Positions 18,256 through 30,064 are shown, numbered from the stretch's first letter. The stretch: DNA of 64,000 nt from Zoogloea dura (GCF_012927165.1 NZ_JABBGA010000012.1:62001-126000), one strand, 5' to 3'. The notes: generated by a model from the sequence alone, not told the origin. Translations and numbers: made by a program.

Positions 18256-18308
18256 CCCGCCCCCGTCGGGTACGTGCCGGGTGCCCTTCCCCGTCATCAG
18301 GAGCACCC

Positions 18309-19313
18309 ATGTCCTTCAAGCTCAAGACCGTCATTCTCATCACCGCCTGTGCCTTCACCCCGGTAGCTGCCACCCTGGCGGCAGGCAACGGCGAACCGAT
18401 ACAACCCATCCCCGCCGTCCGGGTCAGCAACCCCGCAGCAGTGGAACTGGGCAAGATGCTGTTCTTCGATCCCCGCCTGTCGAAGTCCGGCTTCATCTCC
18501 TGCAATTCCTGCCACAACCTGTCGATGGGCGGCAGCGACAACCTGAAGTCATCCATCGGCCACGGCTGGCAGAAGGGCCCGATCAACGCCCCCACCGTGC
18601 TCAATGCGCGCTTCAACCTGGCCCAGTTCTGGGACGGCCGCGCCGCCGACCTCAAAGCCCAGGCCGGTGGCCCCATCGCCAACCCGGGCGAGATGGCCTA
18701 CAGCCATGAACTGGCGGTCAATACCGTGAAGACCATCCCGGGTTACCGCAGCGCCTTCCGCAAGGCCTTCGGCAGCGACGAGGTGAACATCGACCGCCTG
18801 ACCCAGGCCATCGCCAGCTTCGAGGAAACCCTGGTAACGCCCGACTCCCGTTTCGACCGCTGGCTGAAGGGTGACAAGAAGGCCCTGAGCAGCGAGGAGC
18901 TGGCCGGCTACATGCTGTTCAAGGACAGCGGCTGCGTGGCCTGCCACAACGGTCCGGCGGTGGGCGGCAACTCCTACCAGAGGATGGGCGTGGTGGAGGC
19001 CTACAAGGCCAGCAGCCCCGCCGAAGGCCGCGTCGCCGTCACCGGCAAGGACGCGGACCGCTTCAACTTCAAGGTGCCCACCCTGCGCAACGTGGAGCTG
19101 ACCTACCCCTACTTCCACGACGGCGCCGCCAACACCCTGACGGAGGCCGTGGACACCATGGGCCGGGTGCAGCTTGGCCGCAAGTTCAGCGCCGACGAGA
19201 ACGCCCGCATCGTGGCCTTCCTGAAGACCCTCACCGGCAAGCAACCCAGCTTCGCGATGCCCACCCTGCCGCCCTCGGCAGACGCCACGCCGCGTCCGCA
19301 GCCTTTCAACTGA
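18309..19313 (+). CDS. Di-haem cytochrome c peroxidase (CcpA/MauG family)
   Basis: A 334-residue protein with a signal peptide (TVILITACAFTPVAATLAAG), so it is periplasmic. Two c-type haem sites are present: CNSCH (Cys65, Cys68, His69) and CVACH (Cys209, Cys212, His213). The segment RAADLKAQAGGPIANPGEMA and the ending TEAVDTMGRVQLG are standard for bacterial di-haem peroxidases, which reduce hydrogen peroxide with electrons from cytochrome c. AGGAGC lies 4 bases before the ATG. It stands alone on the plus strand and is not obviously linked to the guanidine operon. MauG-type function is less likely without methylamine genes nearby. Confidence 0.9.
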   Translation: MSFKLKTVILITACAFTPVAATLAAGNGEPIQPIPAVRVSNPAAVELGKMLFFDPRLSKSGFISCNSCHNLSMGGSDNLKSSIGHGWQKGPINAPTVLNARFNLAQFWDGRAADLKAQAGGPIANPGEMAYSHELAVNTVKTIPGYRSAFRKAFGSDEVNIDRLTQAIASFEETLVTPDSRFDRWLKGDKKALSSEELAGYMLFKDSGCVACHNGPAVGGNSYQRMGVVEAYKASSPAEGRVAVTGKDADRFNFKVPTLRNVELTYPYFHDGAANTLTEAVDTMGRVQLGRKFSADENARIVAFLKTLTGKQPSFAMPTLPPSADATPRPQPFN

Positions 19314-19330
19314 GCGTCCTTACCGACAAA

Positions 19331-19421
19331 AAAATACGGCCGTCACGCATGTGACGGCCGTTAAAAAACCGGAGCAACCCCGCCGGGAGAGGGAGGAAAC
19401 GGGGGGGTTGGAAGCTCCAGG
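19331..19421 (-). terminator. Terminator hairpins downstream of the ferredoxin gene
   Basis: An 11-bp perfect stem ACGGCCGTCAC (19336-19346) / GTGACGGCCGT (19351-19361) with loop GCAT is followed on the minus strand by a run of T (19328-19335). Nearer the gene, GGAGC and AACCCC pair across 19372-19420 and also precede TTTTTT. The U-runs lie on the minus-strand side, so these terminate the ferredoxin transcript and at the same time separate it from the converging peroxidase gene. Confidence 0.8.
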
Positions 19422-19480
19422 TTGCGGACGGATATTCGGTTGATCGGCCCCACTCCACGCGGGGTCGGCGGGCCAGACGA

Positions 19481-19840
19481 TCAGGCTGGTCTGGCTTCGG
19501 TTATGTCGGTGGTGGCCGGCCGGGGCGGGCAGTTTCGCTCTATGGCCTTGCACATCTTGCCCACCACGGTGAGGCTCATCTCGCCACGGGGATAGACCCG
19601 GCAGGCCAGGACCACACCCTGGGCTTCCTCCTCGGCGCTGATGCAGGCGCGGCTCATCTTGCGGGCCTCGAAGGGGCCTGCATCGATATGTACCTTGCAC
19701 ACTCCGCAACCGCCACCGCGGCAGCCCACCGGAATGCCCTTGCGGCCAAGCTGCTCCATGCCGTGGAGCAGGCTCAGGTCCGACGCGCAGGAATAGTCTT
19801 CCCCGCTGTTCTCGATATGGATCCGGTACTTCTCGCCCAC
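19481..19840 (-). CDS. XylT/DmpQ-like 2Fe-2S ferredoxin (catechol 2,3-dioxygenase reactivation type)
   Basis: A 119-residue plant-type ferredoxin. The cluster ligands are Cys40, Cys45, Cys48 (PVGCRGGGCGVCKV) and Cys80 (VLACRVYP). The CRGGGCGVC form and the tail with GEMSLTVVGKM match the chloroplast-type ferredoxins of meta-cleavage operons, which re-reduce the inactivated iron of catechol 2,3-dioxygenase. Start GTG 19840 is fixed by AAGGAGGAG 5 bases upstream; longer frames upstream are rejected. No dioxygenase or phenol hydroxylase gene lies in the window, so it is an orphan here, divergent from a DmpR-like regulator that may control it. Confidence 0.85.
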   Translation of the reverse strand: MGEKYRIHIENSGEDYSCASDLSLLHGMEQLGRKGIPVGCRGGGCGVCKVHIDAGPFEARKMSRACISAEEEAQGVVLACRVYPRGEMSLTVVGKMCKAIERNCPPRPATTDITEARPA

Positions 19841-20107
19841 GCTCTCTCCTCCTTGGTCGCTGTTCCGGACCGCGGTCGCTGCATGGCGATTTCCTGTCGG
19901 TCCGACTCGTCTGTTTTCTCGAGATTTTGTATTATTATCGCTAATGGCAGCATTATGCAAGCTTATGGGAAAACTTCAAGCGAGCATGCCGCCGATCAGC
20001 CCCCCTGACAGCCCTGCATGGTATAAGGCGATGCCCCACTCCGCCGCGGCCCTCCGGGCCGTTCAGACCATCTACTATCGAGCGACCGGGGCAACGGAGG
20101 AGAAGAC

Positions 20108-21770
<1,663 letters not shown>

Positions 21771-21796
<26 letters not shown>

Positions 21797-24187
21797 TCGC
21801 ACCGGTGGGCAGCGCAGCCGCCCACCGCGCCTCGACCCTTTCGGCAGGCTCGGGACGACCGAACAGGTAGCCCTGCAGGAATTCGCAACCGGCCTCCCGC
21901 AGCAGTCCGGCCTGGACCTCGGTTTCCACCCCTTCCGCGACGACCCTCAGGTCGAGGGTGCGGGCCAGCACCAGCACCGTACGGATGATCGCCATGCCAT
22001 GCTCGTCCAGCTCGGCCTCCTGCACGAAGCTGCGATCGATCTTCAACACATCGATGGGCAAGCGGCGCAGATAGGCCAGGCTGGAATAGCCCGTCCCGAA
22101 GTCGTCGATGGCCACCGTCACGCCCAGCGCCTTGACCGCCTGCAAGGCCCGCGCGGCCTCGTCCGGCTGGTTCATCAGGACGCTCTCGGTAAGTTCGATC
22201 TCGATCAGCTCCGGCGGAATGCCGGCCTCCACGCAGGCCTGCCGGATCTCCCCGGCCAGGTCGCCCTCGACCAGCTGACGCGCCGACACGTTCACCGCCA
22301 CACGTTGCCAGCCGTAGCCCGCCACCTGCCAGGCCGCGATCTGGCGGGCCGCCTCGGCGAGGCTCCAGCGCCCGAGCTGGCCGATCAGGCCGCTCTCTTC
22401 CGCCACCGGGATGAAGCTGGCCGGCGAAACATGCCCGCGCTGCGGGTTGAACCAGCGCATCAACGCCTCGTAACCCACCACCTCACCGGACAGGGCCGCC
22501 GTCTTGGGCTGGTAGTGGAGGCTCAGCTCGCCCTGGCGCAGTGCCTGGCGCAGGGCGGTTTCCAGCTCCAGGCGGATCACCGCCGACTGAGACATTCCGG
22601 CTTCGAAGAAGCGGTACATCCCCCGCCCGCCGGCCTTGGCCGCATACATGGCAAGGTCGGCATTGCGCATCAGGGTAGCCGGATCCTGGCCGTCGCGGGG
22701 ATAGATGGCCACCCCCAGCGAGGTCCCCACGTTGAGCCGATGGGACAGCACCGTCACCGGCTGGCTGATGCTCTCGATCAGCTTGCCCATCAGCGCCTCG
22801 TAATGCCCTTGGTCACGCAGGCCGCGGACCAGCACCACGAATTCGTCGCCACCGAGCCGGGCCACCGTGTCGCACTGGCGCAGCTGGCCCTTGATGCGCG
22901 CGGCAACCTCCTTGAGCAGCAGATCACCCACGTCATGGCCAAGACCATCGTTGATGGCCTTGAACTGGTCCAGATCGAGAAACATCAGGCCGAGCTGCTG
23001 GCGCTCCCGCCGGGCCGTTTCGATCCCGTGGCGCAGGCGATCTTCCAGCAGGAAGCGGTTGGGCAGGCCGGTGAGCGCGTCGTGGAAGGCCAGGAAGCGG
23101 ATCCGCTCGTCCTTCTCGTGGGACTCGGTGATGTCGTTGATCACGAACACATAGTGGCTGACCCGGCCGTCCGCTCCGGGCACCGCGTCGATCGAGCGGC
23201 GCTCCAGGAAGAGGCCGCCATCGGCCCGGCGGCTCCACACCTCCCCGTCCCATCGCCCGGCATCCCGCGCAGAGGCCCACATGAGTTGATAGAACTCCGG
23301 CTCGTGCCGGTCGGACTCGAGCTGGCTGGCTGGCCCAGCATCTGCTCCGCCGCGTATCCGGTGATCTCGCTGAAGGCCGGATTGACCTCCACTACCCGCC
23401 CCTCCGCATCCGTCACCATCAAGCCTGCTGCGATATGCTCGATCGCCACGGAGGCGAGGCGGATGCGCTCGGTGCGCTCCGCCACCAGCCGCTCTAGGCC
23501 GAGGTTCTGGGCCCGCATCGCGTCCCGGGTGGCGACCAGGTCCCGGTTCAGGTCCTCCACCAGCTTCTGCTGCTGGCGGGCCTCGTCGAGCAGGCTCAGG
23601 TTGTCGAACAGGCGGGTCTGGGCGGTCACCAGGCTGTCCCTGGCGCGGGAATGGGAGAACAGCATGATGGCCAAGTAGGCCAGGCCCAGCAGGCTGAGCA
23701 TGAGCCCGTGCGAATGCGATCCAAACAGCAGGATGACACTCGACAGCAACTGGCAGGCAATGTAGAAACGGGCCGGCCACTTGAACGCCGCAAGCATCGA
23801 CGCCGCCCCGCTCGCCAGCCCCGCCTGCACCATCAGCAGTACCAGCATCTCGTCGGCGTCCGCGGTCGGCAGCAACTGCCAGGGCAGCATGAACCACAGG
23901 ACCGCCATGAGCATCATCGGCAGGCTGTACAGCCGCTCGGCGAACACCACCGAACGCCCTTCCCGCAGGCGCGGTGCATTCCAGATGGTCCACATCCGGA
24001 ACACGGTGATCGTCAACATGGCCGCCAGCCAGCGTGGATCGATATGGCTGCCAGCGACAATGCTGTGAAACCAGGTCACCCCCAGCACACCGACCGCATT
24101 CAGCAGGACACCCCCGCGCCCCTGGTCAAAGGCGTGGTCAATGAGCGCGCGGCGCAAGGCCAGGTCGCGGGTGGAAGAACTCTCCAT
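21771..24187 (-). pseudogene. Membrane PAS-GGDEF-EAL protein, frameshifted at a GCTG repeat
   Basis: The gene is read in two frames. From ATG 24187 the first frame gives six or so membrane segments, a coiled coil and the start of a PAS domain (VVEVNPAFSEITGYAAEQML). It then loses sense at 23333-23321. The second frame resumes the PAS domain (LESDRHEPEFYQLMW), then GGDEF (LGGDEFVVL), EAL (GYEALMRWF) and DDFGTGYSSLAYLRR, all intact. The break falls on three tandem GCTG units (23321-23332). One further unit would restore MLGQPASQLESDRHEPEFY in one frame. It is a cyclic-di-GMP turnover protein in family terms. It may be off-phase, degraded, or a sequencing error. Confidence 0.8.
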
Positions 24188-24432
24188 GGGGTGAAAACCG
24201 GTGAGCGGAATCGGTGATGCGTGGGGGGGAGGCTCGGAAAAGCGCTTGCCGCCTTGCGCTTCGCCACAAGCGGTGAATTTTCATTACTGCTTGGATCATA
24301 ATTGGGAGCCGCAGGCCAGGCAATCGCGGCCATCGGGCTGCGCGGGAGTGCATATGCGTTCCTTTGCTCCAGGGCAGAGACGCTTTCAGTATCGTTGGGC
24401 ATCATTCAGGAAACCGGACAGGAGAACGATCG

Positions 24433-26436
24433 ATGAGCCAGAACCGCCAGCAACTCGTCCGCCCCCAGGGCCGCAATACAGGCAAGGTCGTCAGTGCCGC
24501 AGACGCCGTGAAACTGATCCGCTCGGGAGACACGGTGGCCACCACCGGCTTCGTTGGCATCGGCTTCCCCGAGAACATCGCCATCGCTCTCGAACAGCGT
24601 TTCCTGGAAACCCGCGAGCAGGACCCGGAAGGCCGCGGCAAGCCCGAAGGCCTGACCCTCGTCTATGGCGCCGGCCAGGGCGACGGCAAGGACCGGGGGC
24701 TCAATCACCTGGGCCACGAGGGCCTGGTCAGACGGGTCATCGGCGGCCACTGGGGCCTGGTGCCGCGCCTGCAGGAGCTGGCCGTGTCCAACCGCATCGA
24801 GGGCTACAACCTACCCCAGGGCGTGATCACCCACCTGTACCGGGACATCGCCGCCGGCAAGCCGGGCACCCTGACCCGGGTCGGCCTCGGCACCTTCGTT
24901 GACCCCCGCCACGGCGGCGGCAAGGTCAACAGCCGCACCACCGCCGACCTGGTCCGGGTGATGGAGATCGACGGTGAGGAATACCTGTTCTACAAGGCCT
25001 TCCCGATCAGTGTCGGAATCATCCGCGGCACCACCGCCGACCAGGACGGCAACATCACGATGGAGAAGGAAGCCCTGACCCTGGAAGCCCAGGCCATCGC
25101 CATGGCGGCCCGCAACAGTGGCGGCATCGTCATCGCCCAGGTCGAGCGCATCGCCGAATCCGGCTCCCTGAACCCCCGGCAGGTCAAGATCCCCGGCATT
25201 CTGGTGGACTGCGTCGTGGTGGCCGAGCGGCCCGAATGGCACATGCAGACCTTCCTGGAGCAGTACAACCCGGCCTTCTCCGGTGAGATCCGGGTGCCGG
25301 TCACCTCCATCGAACCGATGGAGATGAGCGAGCGCAAGATCATCGCCCGCCGCGCAGCCATGGAGCTGACGCCCAACGCCGTGGTCAACCTCGGTATCGG
25401 GATGCCCGAGGGCGTGGCCGCCGTCGCTGCCGAGGAGCGGGTCATCGATCTCCTGACCCTGACCGCCGAGCCCGGCGTGATCGGCGGCATCCCGCAAGGC
25501 GGGCTGAATTTCGGCGCAGCCATCAACACCGCGGCCATCGTGGACCAGCCCAGTCAGTTCGACTTCTACGACGGAGGCGGGCTCGACATCGCCTTCCTGG
25601 GCCTGGCCCAGGCCGACGAACAGGGCAACCTCAACGTTTCCAAGTTCGGGCCCAAGCTCACCGGCGCCGGCGGCTTCATCAACATCAGCCAGAACGCCAA
25701 GAAGGTCGTCTTCGTGGGCACCTTCACCGCTGGCGGGCTGGAGATCGGCCTGGAAGACGGCCACTTGAAGATCCTGGTGGAAGGCAAGGCCGTCAAGTTC
25801 GTCAAGGAAGTGGAGCACCGCACCTTCAGCGGCCAGGAGGCCTTGCGCCGCCGCCAGCCGGTGCTCTATGTCACCGAACGCTGCGTCTTCGAGCTGACCC
25901 CCGGCGGGGTCGAGCTGATTGAGGTGGCGCCTGGCATCGACATCGAGCAAGACATCCTGGCCCACATGGAATTCAGACCGCTGATCCGTGCCACGCCGCG
26001 CCTGATGGACCCGCGCATCTTCGGCGGCGAGCCGATGGGACTGCGCAACAGCATTGTCGCCACACCGCTCGAATCCCGATTCCATTTCGATATGGAACAG
26101 AACATTTTCTTCATCGACTTCGAGAACATGCGGCTGCGCAGCATGGAGGACATCGAGCGCATCCGCAGCCTCATCGAACAACTGCTGGCCCCCCTTGGAC
26201 GCAAGGTGCCGGCAGTGGTCAACTACCACGGCTTCGACATCCAGGACGATCTGATCGACCCTTACGCGAACATGATCAAGGGTCTGATGGAGCAGTACTA
26301 CAGCCACGTCACCCGCTATGCCACCAACACCTTCCTGCGTGCCCGGCTCGGCGAGGCCCTGGTCGCCCGGCACCTCTCACCGAGCCTTTTCGACTCGGCA
26401 GAGGAGGCGCGTGCCGGCCTGGGAAAGGCCCAGTAA
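24433..26436 (+). CDS. Class I CoA-transferase (YdiF/propionate CoA-transferase type) with C-terminal extension
   Basis: A 667-residue fused alpha-beta CoA-transferase. The alpha part has [19 protein letters not shown] and the beta part [16 protein letters not shown]. The catalytic glutamate is in [15 protein letters not shown]. It moves CoA between acyl-CoA and a free acid such as acetate, propionate or acetoacetate. About 530 residues match the usual length. The last 135 (from about [13 protein letters not shown] to the end) are an extra helical domain I cannot name. AGGAG lies 8 bases before ATG 24433; the open frame from 24364 is not preferred. The next gene encodes a phasin, so a link to polyhydroxyalkanoate or acetoacetate metabolism is reasonable. 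Confidence 0.85.
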   Translation: MSQNRQQLVRPQGRNTGKVVSAADAVKLIRSGDTVATTGFVGIGFPENIAIALEQRFLETREQDPEGRGKPEGLTLVYGAGQGDGKDRGLNHLGHEGLVRRVIGGHWGLVPRLQELAVSNRIEGYNLPQGVITHLYRDIAAGKPGTLTRVGLGTFVDPRHGGGKVNSRTTADLVRVMEIDGEEYLFYKAFPISVGIIRGTTADQDGNITMEKEALTLEAQAIAMAARNSGGIVIAQVERIAESGSLNPRQVKIPGILVDCVVVAERPEWHMQTFLEQYNPAFSGEIRVPVTSIEPMEMSERKIIARRAAMELTPNAVVNLGIGMPEGVAAVAAEERVIDLLTLTAEPGVIGGIPQGGLNFGAAINTAAIVDQPSQFDFYDGGGLDIAFLGLAQADEQGNLNVSKFGPKLTGAGGFINISQNAKKVVFVGTFTAGGLEIGLEDGHLKILVEGKAVKFVKEVEHRTFSGQEALRRRQPVLYVTERCVFELTPGGVELIEVAPGIDIEQDILAHMEFRPLIRATPRLMDPRIFGGEPMGLRNSIVATPLESRFHFDMEQNIFFIDFENMRLRSMEDIERIRSLIEQLLAPLGRKVPAVVNYHGFDIQDDLIDPYANMIKGLMEQYYSHVTRYATNTFLRARLGEALVARHLSPSLFDSAEEARAGLGKAQ

Positions 26437-26455
26437 GAGGTCTGCGTACAACACC

Positions 26456-26473
26456 TGTTGCTGCAGTGCAACA
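26456..26473. promoter_or_regulatory. Inverted repeat upstream of the phasin gene, possible PhaR operator
   Basis: TGTTGC (26456-26461) and GCAACA (26468-26473) flank TGCAGT. PhaR, the repressor of phasin genes, binds TGC-rich dyads of this kind in several bacteria. The site lies about 140 bases before phaP, in the only promoter region available to it. The match is suggestive, not diagnostic. Confidence 0.4.
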
Positions 26474-26614
26474 TAAATTCTTCGAAGTCTCGTTTTTTTG
26501 ATCCACGCCCCTTGTCGGTGCATGGGCCTGTGATATTGTCGTTGGCAGGAGGCGACCAGAAGACATCGATCTGGGTCTCTGACTGTTCAACAAACATATA
26601 CGTGGAGAAAAATT

Positions 26615-27118
26615 ATGGCGACCAAGCAAGAACAGCAATTCAACGAGATCCAGAAGAAAAACCTCGAAGCCGCCATGCGTCTGGCCCAGCTTTCCATCGA
26701 AAACTCCCAGCGCATCATGGAGCTGCAGGTTGGCACCGCCAAGTCCCTGTTCGAAGAAGGCGTGGCCAATGCCAAGGCCCTGTCTTCCGTCAAGGACCCC
26801 GGTGAAGCCCTGAACCTGCGCACCTCCTACGCCCAGAGCACCACCGAGAAGATGCTGGCCTGTGCCCGCGAAATCGCCGAGATCACCTCCAAGACCCAGG
26901 CCGAAGTCGGCAAGATGGTCAGCGAGCAGCTGACCGGCGGCGGCCAGGACATGTTCGAGTCCCTGCAGAAGATGTTCAAGGGCATGCCGATCGGCGACAA
27001 CAACGCCCTGGGTTCGATCCAGAGCGCCATGGACACCGCCCGTGCCGCCTACGAGCAGATGACCAAGGCCTCCACCGAAGCCTTCCAGGCCTTCACCAAG
27101 ATGACCCCGAAGAAGTAA
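26615..27118 (+). CDS. phaP: Phasin, polyhydroxyalkanoate granule protein
   Basis: A 167-residue, strongly helical, Ala/Gln/Lys-rich protein of the betaproteobacterial phasin family. Typical segments are NLEAAMRLAQLSIENSQRIMELQ, KDPGEALNLRTSYAQST and a C-terminal FQAFTKMTPKK. There are no membrane segments. Phasins coat PHA granules in the cytoplasm and limit their coalescence. Synthesis normally depends on PHA through PhaR. GGAG lies 8 bases before the ATG, and a strong terminator follows 24 bases after the stop, so it is monocistronic. Confidence 0.92.
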   Translation: MATKQEQQFNEIQKKNLEAAMRLAQLSIENSQRIMELQVGTAKSLFEEGVANAKALSSVKDPGEALNLRTSYAQSTTEKMLACAREIAEITSKTQAEVGKMVSEQLTGGGQDMFESLQKMFKGMPIGDNNALGSIQSAMDTARAAYEQMTKASTEAFQAFTKMTPKK

Positions 27119-27141
27119 TCCGGCGCATCCTGCAGCACACC

Positions 27142-27170
27142 AACGGCACCTTCGGGTGCCGTTTGTTTTT
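27142..27170 (+). terminator. Intrinsic terminator of phaP
   Basis: AACGGCACC-TTCG-GGTGCCGTT (27142-27163), a 9-bp stem closed by a UUCG tetraloop, followed by TGTTTTT. It ends the plus-strand phasin transcript. Confidence 0.93.
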
Positions 27171-27187
27171 ACAGCGTCCCCTGCCTG

Positions 27188-27223
27188 CCAAAAAAAACCC
27201 TCCGGCTCGACGCTCGGAGGGTT
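27188..27223 (-). terminator. Intrinsic terminator of the pst operon
   Basis: On the minus strand AACCCTCCG pairs with CGGAGGGTT (27223-27215 with 27204-27196), followed by a run of T at 27190-27195. It lies 45 bases after the pstB stop and ends the pstSCAB transcript, back to back with the phaP terminator. Confidence 0.9.
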
Positions 27224-27268
27224 CGCAACGCAACGCAATGCTTGCCGGGGCCTTCCCCGGCGGACACA

Positions 27269-28051
27269 TCAACCGAAACGGCCGGTGATGTAGTCCTCGG
27301 TTTCCTTCTTCTTGGGACGCAGGAAGACTTCATCGGTGATGCCGTACTCCACCACTTCGCCCAAGTACATGTAGGCGGTGTAATGGGACACGCGGGCTGC
27401 CTGCTGCATGTTGTGAGTCACGATCAGGATCGTCACGCGGTCGCGCAGCTGGGTCACCAGCTCCTCGATGTTGGCGGTGGCGATCGGGTCGAGGGCCGAG
27501 GTCGGCTCGTCGAACAGCAGCAGCTCGGGGTCGGTGGCCAGGCAGCGGGCAATGCACAGCCGCTGCTGCTGACCGCCGGAGAGCGCGGTGGCCGGCTGGT
27601 TCAGGCGGTCCTTCACCTCGTTCCACAGGGAGGCGCCACGCAGCGCGTCCTCGATCTTGTCGTCCAGCATGGAGCGGCTCTTCTCGCCGCGCACGCGCAG
27701 GCCGTAGGCCACGTTCTCGTAGATCGACTTGGGGAAAGGGTTGGGCTTCTGGAAGACCATGCCGACCCGCATGCGCACCTCGATCGGATCGACACGGGTG
27801 TCGAGGATGTTGGTGTTGTCCGGGTTGAGGACGATCTCGCCCTGGTAACGGTTGCCCGGGTAGAGATCGTGCATGCGGTTGAAGCTGCGCAGCAGGGTGG
27901 ACTTGCCACAGCCGGACGGGCCGATCAGCGCAGTGACATGCTTTTCGATAACCGGAAGATTGATCGACTTAAGGGCATGGAAGCTGCCGTAGTAGAAATT
28001 GAAATCCCGGGTGAAAGCCTTGACGGGGAGATTCTGCTCGGTTGTGCTCAT
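27269..28051 (-). CDS. pstB: Phosphate ABC transporter ATP-binding protein PstB
   Basis: A 260-residue ATPase with Walker [11 protein letters not shown]-loop [10 protein letters not shown] (the PstB-specific form), signature LSGGQQQR and Walker B LLLFDEP. It drives high-affinity phosphate uptake with PstS, PstC and PstA. Start ATG 28051 has GAGAG upstream; a TTG at 28072 in the same frame is less likely. It is the last gene of pstSCAB. phoU, often next, is not present here. Confidence 0.95.
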   Translation of the reverse strand: MSTTEQNLPVKAFTRDFNFYYGSFHALKSINLPVIEKHVTALIGPSGCGKSTLLRSFNRMHDLYPGNRYQGEIVLNPDNTNILDTRVDPIEVRMRVGMVFQKPNPFPKSIYENVAYGLRVRGEKSRSMLDDKIEDALRGASLWNEVKDRLNQPATALSGGQQQRLCIARCLATDPELLLFDEPTSALDPIATANIEELVTQLRDRVTILIVTHNMQQAARVSHYTAYMYLGEVVEYGITDEVFLRPKKKETEDYITGRFG

Positions 28052-28102
28052 GGGTACTCTCGATAGCCTCAATGGAAGATATGGCGTAGCGTCAGGGCCG
28101 GC

Positions 28103-29026
28103 TTACCAGGAAATGCTCTTGCGCAGGCGGTAGCGGAGCCAGATGGCGATGGCGTTCATCATGAGGGTCATCAGGACCAGGATCAGGCCGGCTGCCGCGG
28201 CATTCTGCTGGAAGGCCTCCTCGGGACGGGAAGTCCAGTTGAACATCTGGATCGGCATCACGGTGAAGCCCGAGAACAGCCACTCGAAGTTGAGGAAGGG
28301 CGCCGTGTCGGTGATCGGCGACGGCGGCAGGAAGGCGATGAAGGTCAGTGCGCCGATGGTGATGATGGGCGCGGTCTCGCCGATGGCGCGGGACATGCCG
28401 ATGATCACGCCGGTCATGATGCCCGGGGTGGCGTAAGGCACCAGGTGATCGCTGACGACCTGCCACTGGGTGGCACCGACACCGTAGGCACCCTCACGGA
28501 TGTGGATGGGGATGGCGCGCAGGGCCTCCCGGGTGGATACGATCACCACCGGCAGGATCAGCAGGCCGAGGGTCAGGCCGGCGGTGAGGATGCTCTGACC
28601 GAAGCCGAAGGTATATACGAACACCCCCAGGGCCAGCAGGCCATACACGATGGACGGCACACCGGCCAGGTTGGTGACGTTGATCTCGATGAGATCGGTC
28701 ATCCAGTTCTTGGGGGCGTACTCCTCAAGGTAGACACCGGCGGCGATGCCCAGCGGAATCGCCGACAGGGCGGTGACCAGCATCACCAGCAGGGAGCCCA
28801 CCCAGGCGGACAGGATGCCCGCGTTGGCGGCGCGGCGCGACGGGAAGTTGCTGAAGAAGTCCGGATTGATGCGCTCCCAGCCATTGGCGAGCATCTCGCC
28901 GAACAGGGTGACGAAAGCCATCACGCCGACCATCAGGGCCAGGAAGCCGGCCAGGGCGAAGATCAGGTCGGCCCGCTTGTTGGTCTTGATGACGCTGCGG
29001 ATCTGATCGAGTTCGTTTGCCTTCAT
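28103..29026 (-). CDS. pstA: Phosphate ABC transporter permease PstA
   Basis: A 307-residue inner-membrane permease. It has six predicted membrane segments and the PstA motifs SIVYGLLALGVF, REALRAIPIHIREGAYGVGATQWQ (EAA loop) and SRAIGETAPIITIGALTF. It pairs with PstC to form the phosphate channel. The gene starts 12 bases after pstC ends, and pstB follows after 51 bases. Confidence 0.94.
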   Translation of the reverse strand: MKANELDQIRSVIKTNKRADLIFALAGFLALMVGVMAFVTLFGEMLANGWERINPDFFSNFPSRRAANAGILSAWVGSLLVMLVTALSAIPLGIAAGVYLEEYAPKNWMTDLIEINVTNLAGVPSIVYGLLALGVFVYTFGFGQSILTAGLTLGLLILPVVIVSTREALRAIPIHIREGAYGVGATQWQVVSDHLVPYATPGIMTGVIIGMSRAIGETAPIITIGALTFIAFLPPSPITDTAPFLNFEWLFSGFTVMPIQMFNWTSRPEEAFQQNAAAAGLILVLMTLMMNAIAIWLRYRLRKSISW

Positions 29027-29038
29027 GGATAACTCCGA

Positions 29039-29998
29039 TTAGTAGGCTTCGCGGTAACGGCGACGGATGACATGACCCAGGATATTGAACAGCAGGGTCA
29101 TCAGCATGAGGCTCAGGCCGGCGGCGAAGATCGACTGGTAGCCGATGGAACCGTGGGGCAGATCGCCCAGGGCCACCTGCACGATGTAGGCGGAGATGGT
29201 CTGTGCCGGCTCGGTCGGGTCCATCGTGAAGTTGGGCTGCATGCCCGCCGCCACGGCCACGATCATGGTCTCGCCCACTGCCCGGGAGATGCCCAGGATG
29301 TAAGCCGACAGCACGCCCGACAAGGCCGCCGGGATCACCACCCGGATGGCTGTCTGAAAGCGGGTGCTGCCCATGCCATAGGCGCCCTCGCGCAGGCTCA
29401 TCGGCACGGCGCGCATGGCATCCTCGGTCAGGGAACTGATATAGGGAACGATCGCGATGCCCATCACCAGGCCGGCGGAGAGCATCGAGAAGCCCGGCAG
29501 ATCCGGGTAGATGGCCTGCAGCACCGGGGTCACCACGGTCAGCGCGAAGTAGCCATAGACGATGGTCGGAATGCCGCCGAGCAGTTCGAGAAAGGGCTTG
29601 ACGATCTCGCGCACACGGGCCGACGCGAACTCCGAGAGATACGCGGCGATGACGGTGCCCAGGGGAATCGCCACCACCAGGGCCACCAGCGAGGTGGTGA
29701 TGGTCCCCATCAGCAGCGGCAGGATGCCGTAGCGGGGCTCGGAGAACAGCGGCGTCCACATCGTGTCGGTGAGGAAGTCGCTGAAGGGAACGTGTTCAAA
29801 GAAGTTCAGGGACTCGGAGACGAGCACCCACACGATGCCCAGCGTGGTCAGTACCGACACCAGGGCAGCGCCAAAAAGAATGGATTCGATCGCGCGCTCC
29901 CGGATGTTCCGCTGGACATTGCGGGCCAGCCGGTCACTCACGACGGTTGTTGCTGGAATACTGTTCATTGCGGGCGACAGTGCATGGGTCGAATTCAC
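29039..29998 (-). CDS. pstC: Phosphate ABC transporter permease PstC
   Basis: A 319-residue permease with PstC motifs GILPLLMGTITTSLVALVVA, GIPTIVYGYFALTVVTP, AVPMSLREGAYGMGSTRFQT and ISRAVGETMIVAVAAG. The start is GTG 29998, supported by GGAG 7 bases upstream; an internal ATG 10 codons later is weaker. It is the second gene of the pst operon, separated from pstS by 66 bases containing a hairpin that may lower its expression relative to pstS. Confidence 0.94.
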   Translation of the reverse strand: MNSTHALSPAMNSIPATTVVSDRLARNVQRNIRERAIESILFGAALVSVLTTLGIVWVLVSESLNFFEHVPFSDFLTDTMWTPLFSEPRYGILPLLMGTITTSLVALVVAIPLGTVIAAYLSEFASARVREIVKPFLELLGGIPTIVYGYFALTVVTPVLQAIYPDLPGFSMLSAGLVMGIAIVPYISSLTEDAMRAVPMSLREGAYGMGSTRFQTAIRVVIPAALSGVLSAYILGISRAVGETMIVAVAAGMQPNFTMDPTEPAQTISAYIVQVALGDLPHGSIGYQSIFAAGLSLMLMTLLFNILGHVIRRRYREAY

Positions 29999-30017
29999 GA
30001 GCCTACTCCAAAGTAGA

Positions 30018-30046
30018 ACCCCCCGCTGGCAAGCGCCACCGGGGGT
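30018..30046 (-). other. Hairpin between pstS and pstC
   Basis: ACCCCC (30018-30023) pairs with GGGGGT (30041-30046), and TGG/CCA pair inside. No U-run follows on the minus strand, so it is more likely an mRNA-stabilising or attenuating stem that keeps PstS in excess over the membrane subunits than a full terminator. Confidence 0.6.
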
Positions 30047-30064
30047 CGATGGCCGGAGCCCCGA

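Noticed and set aside
18168-18308. Cytochrome c peroxidase gene as part of the guanidine operon
   Set aside because: A 141-base gap with its own AT-rich promoter-like stretch separates it, and its function is unrelated.
19944-19958. Sigma-54-like TGGCAG-N5-TGCA upstream of the DmpR-like regulator
   Set aside because: The GG to GC spacing is 9 bases, not 10, which abolishes sigma-54 recognition. No well-spaced site was found on the minus strand for the ferredoxin either.
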